Assembly (NCBI GenBank): GCA_001023575.1 | Contig: CP011489.1 | Coordinates: 372,001 to 436,000, forward strand | From: Actinobacteria bacterium IMCC26256 | Lineage (GTDB): Bacteria > Actinomycetota > Acidimicrobiia > IMCC26256 | Length of the DNA: 64,000 bases | Direction of reading: 5' to 3' | Shown: in pieces, positions 8,264 to 16,338 of the stretch | Layout of the letters: each line of letters opens with the position of its first letter | Numbering within the stretch: position 1 is the stretch's first letter | Notes under the pieces: generated by a model | Databases searched by the model: none | Seen by the model: the letters and a program-made list of their open reading frames with translations, nothing else | What the model was told of the DNA's origin: nothing | Made by a program: the position numbers and the translations under genes

Positions 8264-9060
8264 TGACAGGGGGTTCGAGTGAGTGGGTTCGAGTGAGTAA
8301 TGACCTGCGATGGGCTGATAGCCACGTTCACCTTTTCTCAATAGAAGAGGGCGCAGAGGTAGCGCTCGAGAGAGCACGCGCAGCAGGTATCGAACTATTC
8401 GTATGCGTCGGGACCGACCTCGCTACGTCCCAGGCATGTGTCGAACTTGCAACAGCCCATTTAGATGTAACTGCAACGGTTGGGCTGCACCCCCACGATG
8501 CGGTGAACCTGCACAGGGAGTTGGAGCAACTCGATGAACTCTCTCGCCACCCCGAGGTAGTGGGCATCGGAGAGGCTGGCTTCGACCTCTTCTACGAGCA
8601 CTCCTCACACGCGGAGCAGGAGGAGGCATTTAGATGGCAAGTCTCCCTCGCCAAATTCCTTGGGAAGAGTCTTGTGATTCACTCCCGCGACGCATGGGAT
8701 GACACATTCCGGGTGCTTGAGACCGAGGGTGTCCCGGAGAAGACAATCTTTCATTGCTTCACCGGTGGGCCCGAAGAAGCAGAGCGAGCCCTCGCCCTTG
8801 GCTGCTACCTCTCCTTTAGCGGAATCATTACTTTTAAGAATGCCGACGACCTGCGCGCAGCGGCTGCGATTACTCCCCTTGAGCGCGCGCTTGTTGAGAC
8901 GGACGCGCCTTACCTCGCTCCAGTGCCTCACCGCGGTCGACCAAACGAACCGCTCTACGTGTCCTATGTAGGTGAGGCACTCGCCGCGGCGATGGGGCGC
9001 GAGGTCGAAGAGGTGGCTTCGGTGACGACCGCAACCAGTAAGCGTTTGCTTGGGCATTGA
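8263..9060 (+). CDS. tatD: TatD family metal-dependent hydrolase/DNase
   Basis: 265 residues. TIM-barrel metal hydrolase with the expected ligands: DSHVHL near the N-terminus, GEAGFD, VIHSRDAWDD, HCFTG and VETDAPYLAP. Members are 3'-5' DNases with proposed roles in DNA repair and turnover; some act on D-aminoacyl substrates. Starts with GTG overlapping the metG stop, so translation is probably coupled. The same tatD-rpfB/yabE-ksgA-ispE order is known in mycobacteria and Bacillus. Confidence 0.9.
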   Translation: MTGGSSEWVRVSNDLRWADSHVHLFSIEEGAEVALERARAAGIELFVCVGTDLATSQACVELATAHLDVTATVGLHPHDAVNLHRELEQLDELSRHPEVVGIGEAGFDLFYEHSSHAEQEEAFRWQVSLAKFLGKSLVIHSRDAWDDTFRVLETEGVPEKTIFHCFTGGPEEAERALALGCYLSFSGIITFKNADDLRAAAAITPLERALVETDAPYLAPVPHRGRPNEPLYVSYVGEALAAAMGREVEEVASVTTATSKRLLGH

Positions 9061-9135
9061 GGAAATATTGAGGCGGCACCTGCGCCTCTGCTAGATAATT
9101 CCCATTATATGTATTACAGATTGACCCTGTAGGGC

Positions 9136-10896
9136 GTGGGTCGGTACGGTCAAGCGTCCCCTAATCGGCCGCTTGGTCGGTGCGGGGTGGCCCCTTCAAG
9201 TCGCTGGGGCCTCTGCTCTCGAAAGGGCCGACCAATCCGCGATAACTCCACTCGGGCGGGTGCCCGAGCAGGCTCTACGAACCACGAATCGCGGGCGCGT
9301 CGTTATGCCTTGCGATCCGTTCGGCCATCACCCGCGCGCGTTGAGGCACCTGAGCCTGCGGCGTGGCTACCGATTCTCGATGTCACCGATGCGATCGCTC
9401 GGAGTGAGGCGATCTATGCGTTAGTGCAGGCCGAGGTGAGCACTGATTCGCTAGAGGTCCAGTTCTCGCGAGGGCTAGACCTAATAGAGCTTGAGCGTCC
9501 GAGTGCTCTAGCTGCATTGGCCGAGGCATCGGACCTTATCGAGTCCGATTTTTGGTCCACCTCTGGTGTGGAGTTCGATCTAGCGGTCGCTAACCCTGAG
9601 CTTGTGGGCTTCGCCCCGGCTCGCGTATTCGAGGGAGCGAGCACCTCAGCCGCCGGATTAAAGAGCGGTATAAAGAGCGGTTCAAACGTTGAGCACCTCA
9701 AGGATGCTGACTCCTCGTCCCGAGTCTTGGAAGGCAGCGCTAAGTCTTACTCAGCTCTTGCAAAACGTCGCCTGCGAATTCGTCATGCTTATCGTTCTTT
9801 AGCCTTCGTGGTCGTTTTGCTTTTGGTAGCGCTAGTGGGGGCCCGCATCTTCGGAAGCACGCCACCAGTTCGCTACGTGGCGGTATCTGTAGATGGATCA
9901 GTGAGCACCATTGAGACACGTGGGCGCAGCGTCTCAGATGCACTTACTGCCGCTAATGTCGAGCTCGGTAAGCACGACCGCGTTCTACCTAGCGCCTCGA
10001 CTCCGTTGACAGATGAGACCAATGTTCGAGTTCTCAGGTCTTTCCCTGTCATTCTCGATTTTGATGGCACCACTAGCAGAGTTCAGACAACTCGGAAATC
10101 AGCAGAGGCATTAAGCAGAGAGCTTGCCTTAGGCGATGCGGTGGTTACCTCCGCTCCTAAGCGGCTCTCGGCCGGAGCCGCTGTGACCCTGCGAACCCCG
10201 CGCTCAATTACTGTTCTGGCAGATGGATCTTCGCGCACTCTCACCACTACGAATCTCACGGTCGGCGAGGCCCTTTTTGCTAGCGGGGTAGCGATTGGCG
10301 TGAACGATGAAGTAACTCCGCCGGTGGGTTCGGCTGTGGCCAAGGGCCTCACGATCCAAGTAACGCGCCTGTCGCAGGGCGAGCGAGCAGTACTCGTTGC
10401 AGTACCTGCGGGCGAGGAGCGTAGGAACGATTCATCCTTAGATGTTGGGGCGAAGCGCGTGATCCGTCCGGGAACAAATGGGCAGAATCGCGTCGTCTAC
10501 AGAGTCGTTCTTCGTGACGGTGTCGAGACTTCTCGCCAAGCGATCCGAACAGAGGTTGTAGTAGCGCCCGTCCCGCGCATCGTGGCGGTCGGGACTCGAA
10601 GTGTAAGGCGCAGTGCTGCCTCGGGGGCTGGCACTCCCGCAGTCCAGGGAACTAGTCGCAGCGAGTCTGGTCAAGGAACTCATTACGCTTTTACCTCCTC
10701 TTCGTGCGCACATAAGTCATTGCCCTTTGGGACTGTGGTGAGGATCATCAATCTCAATTCGGGTGCAAGTACTACCTGCACAATTAGAGATCGGGGCCCG
10801 TTCGCAACTGGTCGCATCATCGATATGTCGCTAGATACTTTTGCTCGAATAGCTCCCCTTTCTCAGGGAGTAATTCCAGTTCGCATCGAGTGGTAG
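9136..10896 (+). CDS. DUF348-G5-RlpA-like cell-wall protein (YabE/RpfB-position)
   Basis: 586 residues. N-terminal cytoplasmic, poorly conserved region of about 215 residues, one membrane helix at about 222-240, three DUF348 repeats (about 246-300, 303-352, 355-408), a G5 domain (about 412-485; SQGERAVLVAVP, then RVVYRVVLRDG and TEVVVAPVPRIVAVG) and a C-terminal double-psi beta-barrel (about 511-586) with TSSSCAHKSLPFGTVVRI and the catalytic-type Asp in RDRGPF (D552). It likely acts on peptidoglycan outside the membrane. It holds the rpfB position between tatD and ksgA but has an RlpA-like barrel instead of the Rpf muralytic domain. The GTG start is uncertain; the first 80 residues may not be translated. 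Confidence 0.85.
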   Translation: MGRYGQASPNRPLGRCGVAPSSRWGLCSRKGRPIRDNSTRAGARAGSTNHESRARRYALRSVRPSPARVEAPEPAAWLPILDVTDAIARSEAIYALVQAEVSTDSLEVQFSRGLDLIELERPSALAALAEASDLIESDFWSTSGVEFDLAVANPELVGFAPARVFEGASTSAAGLKSGIKSGSNVEHLKDADSSSRVLEGSAKSYSALAKRRLRIRHAYRSLAFVVVLLLVALVGARIFGSTPPVRYVAVSVDGSVSTIETRGRSVSDALTAANVELGKHDRVLPSASTPLTDETNVRVLRSFPVILDFDGTTSRVQTTRKSAEALSRELALGDAVVTSAPKRLSAGAAVTLRTPRSITVLADGSSRTLTTTNLTVGEALFASGVAIGVNDEVTPPVGSAVAKGLTIQVTRLSQGERAVLVAVPAGEERRNDSSLDVGAKRVIRPGTNGQNRVVYRVVLRDGVETSRQAIRTEVVVAPVPRIVAVGTRSVRRSAASGAGTPAVQGTSRSESGQGTHYAFTSSSCAHKSLPFGTVVRIINLNSGASTTCTIRDRGPFATGRIIDMSLDTFARIAPLSQGVIPVRIEW

Positions 10897-10952
10897 GCCA
10901 GCCAGAGATTTACTACAAAAGTATTCACTCCAGTCGTCAGCCCAATAGTTAT

Positions 10953-10988
10953 GCCAGTAATCAGGCCAGTAATCAGGCCAGTAATCCG
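10953..10988. repeat. 12-bp tandem repeat, three copies
   Basis: Three consecutive copies of GCCAGTAATCAG (last copy ends CCG) lie in the 127-base spacer between the YabE-like gene and ksgA, about 35 bases before the ksgA start. No terminator-like hairpin accompanies it. It may be slippage-generated or carry a binding site; nothing in the sequence decides this. Confidence 0.6.
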
Positions 10989-11023
10989 CGTCGTGAGGCA
11001 TCAAGCCTGCGACTATTCAGGGC

Positions 11024-11863
11024 GTGATTCTCCCAACCGCTACCTCTATTAGGGCGCTACTTGCAGAGTACGGTGCTGCGCCGAGTAGAGCCCTAGGTCA
11101 GCATTTCTTGGCAGATCCCAATACCGCCCGCAGGATTGTCCGACTCGCGGACCTTGAGCCAGGTGCGCGCGTATTAGAGATCGGGCCCGGGGTTGGTTCA
11201 CTGACCGCCGCGTTGCTCGAGGCAGATGCAAGCATTACTGCACTTGAACTCGACCGACATGTTCTGCCGTTACTCGACGCGGTACTCGAGACAACGGGGA
11301 TGGCTGATCGCGTCAATGTGGTTCATGGAGATGCGATGACTGCAGACCTCGCTGCCATTAGCGGCGAGTCTCCGGTTATTTGTGTATCGAATCTTCCCTA
11401 CAACGTGGCGACGCCGATTGTGATGCGACTCCTAAACGAGGCCCCCAATGTGACACGCCTTCTTGTGATGGTGCAGCGCGAAGTTGGAGAGCGCATGGCT
11501 GCCAAGGTTGGTGGGCGTGAATATGGAGCGGTGACTGTCAAGATTGCGTTTCATGGTGTAGCTCGGATGGTGGGCACTGTTGCACCCTCTGTATTCCTAC
11601 CGCCTCCCAAGGTTGACTCCGCTCTTGTGCGGATTGACCGGCATCCCCAACCAGTGGTTGATGTTTCATCGCGTGAAGCCCTGTTTGGAATCATTCAGGC
11701 GGGATTTGCGCAGAGGCGAAAGATGCTTCGTAGAGCTCTCGTTCCTATGTTCGGCGATCGGACTCTCGAGTTGTTGGAGGCAGCCGGGATTGATCCTGCT
11801 GCGCGTGCAGAGACGATCGAACTTGGGTCATGGGCTGCATTAGCAAGGGCTGCCGAGGTATGA
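11024..11863 (+). CDS. rsmA: 16S rRNA dimethyladenosine transferase KsgA/RsmA
   Basis: 279 residues. Methylates A1518 and A1519 of 16S rRNA late in 30S assembly, using SAM. Motifs: LGQHFLADPNTARRIVRLA, the SAM loop VLEIGPGVGSLTAALLE, and the catalytic NLPYNVATPIVMRLL; C-terminal FAQRRKMLRRAL. GTG start at 11024. The stop overlaps the ispE start as ATGA, so the two are translationally coupled, the same pairing as in M. tuberculosis (Rv1010-Rv1011). Confidence 0.95.
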   Translation: MILPTATSIRALLAEYGAAPSRALGQHFLADPNTARRIVRLADLEPGARVLEIGPGVGSLTAALLEADASITALELDRHVLPLLDAVLETTGMADRVNVVHGDAMTADLAAISGESPVICVSNLPYNVATPIVMRLLNEAPNVTRLLVMVQREVGERMAAKVGGREYGAVTVKIAFHGVARMVGTVAPSVFLPPPKVDSALVRIDRHPQPVVDVSSREALFGIIQAGFAQRRKMLRRALVPMFGDRTLELLEAAGIDPAARAETIELGSWAALARAAEV

Positions 11864-12711
11864 GGGCAAATGTAAAACTCACTCTTGCTCTGCATGTGAC
11901 TGGCGTTCTGCCGGATGGCTACCACTCACTTGATGCATTGGTTGTGGAGGTAGATGCCCCGAGTGATGTCGTTACGTTGGATGAGAGAGGAACAGGGATC
12001 TCATGCAGCGTCCATGGACCGACGAGCAGAGGGGTTCCATCGGACGATTCAAACCTTGCAGTGCGAGCTGCCCGTGCACTCCTCCCGGAACTCAAAACCC
12101 TCTCGATTGATATAGAGAAAAATATTCCATCGGGTGCAGGGCTTGGTGGAGGATCGTCCGATGCGGCGGCAGTCATACGCTCTCTCTCCCTGCAATATGG
12201 AGTCTCGGATGCCCGTGCTGAAGAAGTAGCGCTGAGCCTCGGTGCGGATGTCCTGGTCTGTCTTCGTGGAGGCGTGAACCGAATGCAGGGGATAGGCGAG
12301 ATCGTGACTCCACTTGCCTCACCCGGGGACCTCTCGCTTTTGATAGCCGCTGCGCCATTTCAATGCTCCACGCCAGCGGTATACCGAGCATGGGACGAGA
12401 TGGGTGGCCCCATCTCGCACCGCGTTATTGAGGCTCCAGTGCTATGGGCCAGTATCTGGGTCGGGGAGTGGCGAAATGATCTAGAGCCCGCGGCCGAGAA
12501 GGTGGCTCCAGATCTATTGGAGTTCAGGATGATGGTGGAGGCGATATGTGGGCGCCCCGCAATTCTTGCTGGAAGTGGTTCTTCCTACGCAGTGGCGATG
12601 CCTGATGCTGGCGTATCCGCTGCTGCAGCGGCCCAAATTGGAGCCATGAAAGGATGCAGCGCCTGGTCCGGACGCGTATCGACCGCCCCACAGGAGCGGT
12701 CGATTACATAG
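11860..12711 (+). CDS. ispE: 4-diphosphocytidyl-2-C-methyl-D-erythritol kinase
   Basis: 283 residues from the ATG at 11860, which overlaps the ksgA stop; an in-frame ATG at 11830 inside ksgA is less likely. GHMP-family kinase that phosphorylates CDP-methylerythritol in the MEP isoprenoid pathway. Seen: ANVKLTLALHVTG with the catalytic lysine, the DGYHSLDALV block, the ATP loop PSGAGLGGGSSDAAAV and the C-terminal LAGSGSSYA. It indicates isoprenoid synthesis through the non-mevalonate route. Convergent with the bS22 gene 22 bases downstream. Confidence 0.93.
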   Translation: MRANVKLTLALHVTGVLPDGYHSLDALVVEVDAPSDVVTLDERGTGISCSVHGPTSRGVPSDDSNLAVRAARALLPELKTLSIDIEKNIPSGAGLGGGSSDAAAVIRSLSLQYGVSDARAEEVALSLGADVLVCLRGGVNRMQGIGEIVTPLASPGDLSLLIAAAPFQCSTPAVYRAWDEMGGPISHRVIEAPVLWASIWVGEWRNDLEPAAEKVAPDLLEFRMMVEAICGRPAILAGSGSSYAVAMPDAGVSAAAAAQIGAMKGCSAWSGRVSTAPQERSIT

Positions 12712-12733
12712 ATAAAATCGAGACCGGGTTTGG

Positions 12734-12835
12734 CTAGCGACCCTGCTGGCGACGCGCCCAACGCGTCTTCTTCAACAGTTTCTTGTGCTTCTTTTTACGC
12801 ATGCGCTTGCGGCGCTTTTTAATTAGTGAACCCAT
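12734..12835 (-). CDS. Mini ribosomal protein bS22 homologue (33 aa)
   Basis: A 33-residue protein starting MGSLIKKRRKRMRKKKHKK. It has the same length and nearly the same N-terminal pattern as the mycobacterial 30S protein bS22 (AURKAIP1/COX24 domain), which binds near the decoding region of 16S rRNA. Recognition is from memory of that sequence; no search was run. The gene is antisense between ispE and tRNA-Gln. Together with bL37 at 3923 it shows that the ribosome carries both actinobacterial mini-proteins. Confidence 0.88.
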   Translation of the reverse strand: MGSLIKKRRKRMRKKKHKKLLKKTRWARRQQGR

Positions 12836-12934
12836 GAGGATCGGAAACATACCCGCAAGATGCTCCGGGTGTCACATCGCGCACACCCACGGTTCGGAAG
12901 GGCTTGGCGGGTAGTCTCACAGCATCAGCGTCCG

Positions 12935-13005
12935 TCGGGGGTGGTGTAACGGCAGCACGGGGTCCTTTGAAGTCCCAGGTCGGGGTTCGAAACCCTGCCC
13001 CCGAG
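12935..13005 (+). tRNA. tRNA-Gln (anticodon TTG)
   Basis: A 71-base cloverleaf: 7-bp acceptor stem (12935-12941 with 12998-13004), short D arm, anticodon loop CTTTGAA with anticodon TTG at 12967-12969, and T arm with TTCGAAA loop. The 3' CCA is not encoded. The anticodon stem pairs GGGTC with GTCCC and therefore contains one T-T mismatch. Anticodon TTG reads the glutamine codons CAA and CAG. Confidence 0.92.
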
Positions 13006-13017
13006 CCCGCTATCAAG

Positions 13018-13044
13018 GGCATACTGCTATCTAGGCGGTATGCC
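13018..13044 (+). terminator. Hairpin after tRNA-Gln, possible terminator
   Basis: GGCATAC and GTATGCC form a 7-bp stem with a 13-base loop, starting 13 bases after the tRNA. There is no T-run after it, so an intrinsic terminator is only a possibility; a processing signal is an alternative. Confidence 0.35.
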
Positions 13045-13168
13045 AAGATCGTGATAGGCGAGTAACAAAGCGAGTGCCAGCGAGACCGAATATTCAGGCC
13101 AAATATCTAAAGCGCTGATCAGTGGATAATCCAGCAACCAGAATGATGAGATGGAGGAGCGAGCAGAG

Positions 13169-14593
13169 ATGGCGGTAAAACGGCCTCTGGCCGCAATCGT
13201 GCTCGCAGCGGGCGAAGGAACGCGTATGCGCTCTGAGACCCCAAAGGTTCTTCACCCTCTCGCCGGGCGCCCCATGCTCGCGCATCTCGTAGATGCGTTG
13301 ACAGCGTTAAGTACTGACGAGATGCATATTGATCGTGTCGTAGTTGTGGTTGGGCATGGGGCCGAGCGTGTAACGACGACTCTTCAGGATGCGATTAGCA
13401 CGTCAACGCCGGTCGACTTCGTTGAGCAGCCTGTGCAACGCGGTACCGGTGACGCTACCGCCGTGGCGCTTAGCGCATTCTCTCAGGATGCAGGGATCGA
13501 TGAGGATGATGTAGTTGTTCTCGTCGCCGACGTTCCACTACTTCGCACGGAGACGATTAAGGAACTAGTGCTTCTGCATCGCGAGAGCGATGCTGCGGCG
13601 ACACTGCTTACAATGCATCTAGAGGACCCGACTGGATACGGGCGCATTGTTCGTGATGCAAGAGGACTAGTAGCACGCATCGTGGAGCAGTCTGATGCCG
13701 ACGAGAGCGAGCTAGCAATCACGGAGGTTAACCCTGCTATTTATTGCTTCAAGCGCAGCCTCCTTGCTCCAGCGCTCCGCCGCTTAACCGCCACAAATGC
13801 ACAGGGCGAGTATTACCTCACCGACGTAATCGGAGTCCTTAGGGAGGCGGGGCATAGCGTCTCTGCCTTGACCGCTGATGACCATCTTGAGTGCATGGGT
13901 GTAAATGATCGAGTCCAACTAAGCGCTGCAGAGCGAGTGCTGCGCGAACGTATCAACACTCGATGGATGCGTGAGGGGGTGACGATGGTCGATCCGAGTG
14001 CAACATATATAGATGCAAGTGTCACTCTCGAAGCCGATGTTCGACTCCTCCCGGGAACCATTCTTGAGGGCGATACAAGAGTTGGTTCCGGGGCAATCAT
14101 TGGGCCTAATTCTCGGCTCACCAATACTCGAGTGGGTGAACGCTCAGTTGTGCAGAGCACGAATGCTCGCGACTCTGAGATCGGCCCCGACTGCACAGTG
14201 GGCCCTTACGCGTCGTTAAGGCCAGGGACCAGACTTGCAGCAGGGGTCCATGTCGGTACTTATGTGGAGCTAAAGAACGTCGAGGTCGACGAGGGTGCGA
14301 AGATCCCTCATCTTGCATATATCGGGGATGCAACAATAGGTGCTCGCTCCAATATCGGAGCGGGGACCATCACTGCGAACTACGACGGCAAGATGAAGCA
14401 TCAGAGCGTTATTGGAGCGGATGTTCGTATCGGATCCAATACGGTTCTGCGTGCACCAGTAAGTATTGGCGACGGTGCGTATACCGCCGCTGGATCAGTT
14501 GTTACACGCGATGTCCCACCAGGAGCGCTCGCTAAGGGTGTTCCTGCCGAGATAGATGAAGGTTGGGCCGACCGGCTCGAGGAAGGATCCTGA
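13169..14593 (+). CDS. glmU: Bifunctional N-acetylglucosamine-1-P uridyltransferase / glucosamine-1-P acetyltransferase
   Basis: 474 residues from ATG 13169; GGAGGA lies about 10 bases upstream, and an ATG at 13151 would add six residues. Makes UDP-GlcNAc for peptidoglycan and other glycans. N-terminal nucleotidyltransferase domain has LAAGEGTRMRSETPKVLHPLAGRP; the C-terminal left-handed beta-helix has hexapeptide repeats (IGPNSRL, VGPYASLRPGTRL, YIGDATIGARSNIGAG) and the catalytic region TANYDGKMKH. Immediately upstream of prs, as in Bacillus (gcaD-prs) and mycobacteria. Confidence 0.94.
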   Translation: MAVKRPLAAIVLAAGEGTRMRSETPKVLHPLAGRPMLAHLVDALTALSTDEMHIDRVVVVVGHGAERVTTTLQDAISTSTPVDFVEQPVQRGTGDATAVALSAFSQDAGIDEDDVVVLVADVPLLRTETIKELVLLHRESDAAATLLTMHLEDPTGYGRIVRDARGLVARIVEQSDADESELAITEVNPAIYCFKRSLLAPALRRLTATNAQGEYYLTDVIGVLREAGHSVSALTADDHLECMGVNDRVQLSAAERVLRERINTRWMREGVTMVDPSATYIDASVTLEADVRLLPGTILEGDTRVGSGAIIGPNSRLTNTRVGERSVVQSTNARDSEIGPDCTVGPYASLRPGTRLAAGVHVGTYVELKNVEVDEGAKIPHLAYIGDATIGARSNIGAGTITANYDGKMKHQSVIGADVRIGSNTVLRAPVSIGDGAYTAAGSVVTRDVPPGALAKGVPAEIDEGWADRLEEGS

Positions 14594-14594
14594 A

Positions 14595-15584
14595 ATGGAA
14601 CTCGTACCTACTAAACGGCTTCAACTCTTCGCAGGGCGAGGCAATGCTGAGCTCAGCAATGAAATATCGGCTGCGCTCGATGTTCCGCTAGGAGAGGTGG
14701 TCCTCTCGACATTTGCTAACGGCGAGATCTACTGCCGCTATGGCGAGAGCATTAGAGGCTCAGATGTCTTTATTATTCAGAGCCACTGCGAGCCAATCAA
14801 TGAGCGCGTCATGGAGATGCTGATCATGATCGATGCCGCAAAGCGTGCGTCGGCAAAACGCATTACAGCGGTGACCCCCTTCTATGGCTACGCGCGTCAG
14901 GATCGCAAGGCTGAGGGGCGCGAACCAATTACAGCTCGACTGATTGCAGATCTCATCACTGTTGCTGGAGCAGACCGCGTCGTATCCGTTGACCTCCACA
15001 CAGGTCAGATTCAAGGCTTCTTTGATATGCCGGTTGATCACCTCACTGCTGTTCCGCTTCTTGCTGAGTATTTTGCAAAGGGAATTACCCCCGGCGAAGA
15101 GGTAACCGTCGTATCTCCAGACGCTGGCGGAGGAAAATTGGTTCGCCGCTTCTCCAACTACCTTGCTGAGTACGACATTGCAGCTGAGCTTGCGTTTATT
15201 GACAAGCGACGCCCAAAGGGGACCCACAACATTGCTGTCGCCAATGAGGTTGTCGGTGAGGTTGCTGGGCGCCACTGTGTGCTTGTCGACGACATGATCG
15301 ATACTGCAGGGACCGTGGCCGCGGCTGCTGGACTCCTAAAAGAGCGTGGCGCTGCATCTGTGCGTGTTCTTGCTACCCACGGTCTCCTCTCTGGGCCAGC
15401 GATTGAGAGACTCAAGGCGGCCCCGGTTGAGGAGGTAGTGGTGACGAATACAATCCCGATCCCCGAGGAGAAGCGCTTCGACCGACTGACGGTTCTCTCG
15501 ATCGCCACGATCATCGCCGATGCCCTTGATGCTGTATTTGAGGACACCTCGGTGAGTGAACTCTTCCGCGGAGACAACGTTTAA
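14595..15584 (+). CDS. prs: Ribose-phosphate pyrophosphokinase
   Basis: 329 residues from ATG 14595, chosen because GGAAGGA sits seven bases upstream; a start at 14556 inside glmU is rejected. Produces PRPP from ribose-5-phosphate and ATP for nucleotide, histidine and tryptophan synthesis. Motifs: FANGEIYCRYGES, the catalytic loop region PFYGYARQDRKAEGREPI, DLHTGQIQGFFDMPVDHL and the PRPP-binding VLVDDMIDTAGTV. One base separates it from glmU. Confidence 0.95.
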   Translation: MELVPTKRLQLFAGRGNAELSNEISAALDVPLGEVVLSTFANGEIYCRYGESIRGSDVFIIQSHCEPINERVMEMLIMIDAAKRASAKRITAVTPFYGYARQDRKAEGREPITARLIADLITVAGADRVVSVDLHTGQIQGFFDMPVDHLTAVPLLAEYFAKGITPGEEVTVVSPDAGGGKLVRRFSNYLAEYDIAAELAFIDKRRPKGTHNIAVANEVVGEVAGRHCVLVDDMIDTAGTVAAAAGLLKERGAASVRVLATHGLLSGPAIERLKAAPVEEVVVTNTIPIPEEKRFDRLTVLSIATIIADALDAVFEDTSVSELFRGDNV

Positions 15585-15589
15585 CACCC

Positions 15590-15636
15590 TTAGCCCGGCT
15601 TCGGGTAGCCTTTCGAAGCCCGAATTTATGGGCTAA
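15590..15636. other. Nested hairpin between prs and rplY
   Basis: TTAGCCC (15590-15596) pairs with GGGCTAA (15630-15636), and inside it GGCTTCG (15597-15603) pairs with CGAAGCC (15614-15620). No T-run follows, so it could be a weak terminator or a structured leader of the rplY-pth-mfd transcript. The lower stem needs a bulge of nine unpaired bases on its 3' side. Confidence 0.45.
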
Positions 15637-15714
15637 ATCCTCTCCGTTTGGCTGAACGCCTACTCGGCGGGCCACAATAGGGACCCCACAAACACTTTAA
15701 GGACGCATAGCGCC

Positions 15715-16335
15715 ATGACTGACGCAACTCTTCTCGCAACAAATCGAACCTCACGCGGCTCCGGCCCGGCTGGCCGCATGCGCAATGTAGGTGATGTACC
15801 TGCAGTTATCTATGGGCTCGGTGCGGATACGGTGACCATCTCCGTCTCGGCTCGCGAACTCGATCGCATTCTCCACTCGGATACTGGAGTCAACAGCCTC
15901 ATCTCCCTGAGTGTTGAGGGCGAAGAGGTTCTTGCGCTTGCTCGTCAGATTCAGCGACACGCAACGCGAGGCATCCTTCAGCATGTTGACTTCATTCGCG
16001 TCCGTCGTGATACCGCGGTATCTGCTGAGGTGCCTCTGCACTTGGTAGGCGAAGCGCCGGGGACCAAGCAGGGCGGAAAACTTGAGCAGCAGCTCTTCAC
16101 AGTTACTGTCTCCGCAAAGCCCGACAAGATTCCTTCGTCAATTGACATCGACATCTCTGGCCTTGAGCTAGGTGACCAGATCCACGTCGCCGACATTCCA
16201 GTTAGCGATGGCGTCGTGATAGCGCTCCCCGGTGACGCACTTGTTGTCCAGGTAGCGGTTCCTCGTGGTTTGACTGATGGCGAGGGTGCCGAGGGTGCAG
16301 AGGGTGCCGAGGGCGCAGAGTCCGCCGAGGCCTAG
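15715..16335 (+). CDS. rplY: 50S ribosomal protein bL25 (CTC form)
   Basis: 206 residues. Binds 5S rRNA in the central protuberance. N-terminal L25 domain (TNRTSRGSGPAGRMRNVGDVPAVIYG, LLARQIQRHATRGILQHVDFIRV-like pattern) followed by the beta-rich CTC/TL5 C-terminal domain. It ends with an acidic EGA-repeat tail (four EGA units) that is low complexity and probably disordered. ATG start at 15715. Followed three bases later by pth, the same order as ctc-spoVC in Bacillus. Confidence 0.94.
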   Translation: MTDATLLATNRTSRGSGPAGRMRNVGDVPAVIYGLGADTVTISVSARELDRILHSDTGVNSLISLSVEGEEVLALARQIQRHATRGILQHVDFIRVRRDTAVSAEVPLHLVGEAPGTKQGGKLEQQLFTVTVSAKPDKIPSSIDIDISGLELGDQIHVADIPVSDGVVIALPGDALVVQVAVPRGLTDGEGAEGAEGAEGAESAEA

Positions 16336-16338
16336 TCA

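Noticed and set aside
9136-10896. Resuscitation-promoting factor
   Set aside because: The catalytic Rpf domain is absent and replaced by a double-psi barrel, so the name rpfB was not used.
14760-15275. 171-codon frame on the minus strand opposite prs
   Set aside because: Fully antisense to the highly conserved prs gene; no domain seen. It is a mirror of codon bias.
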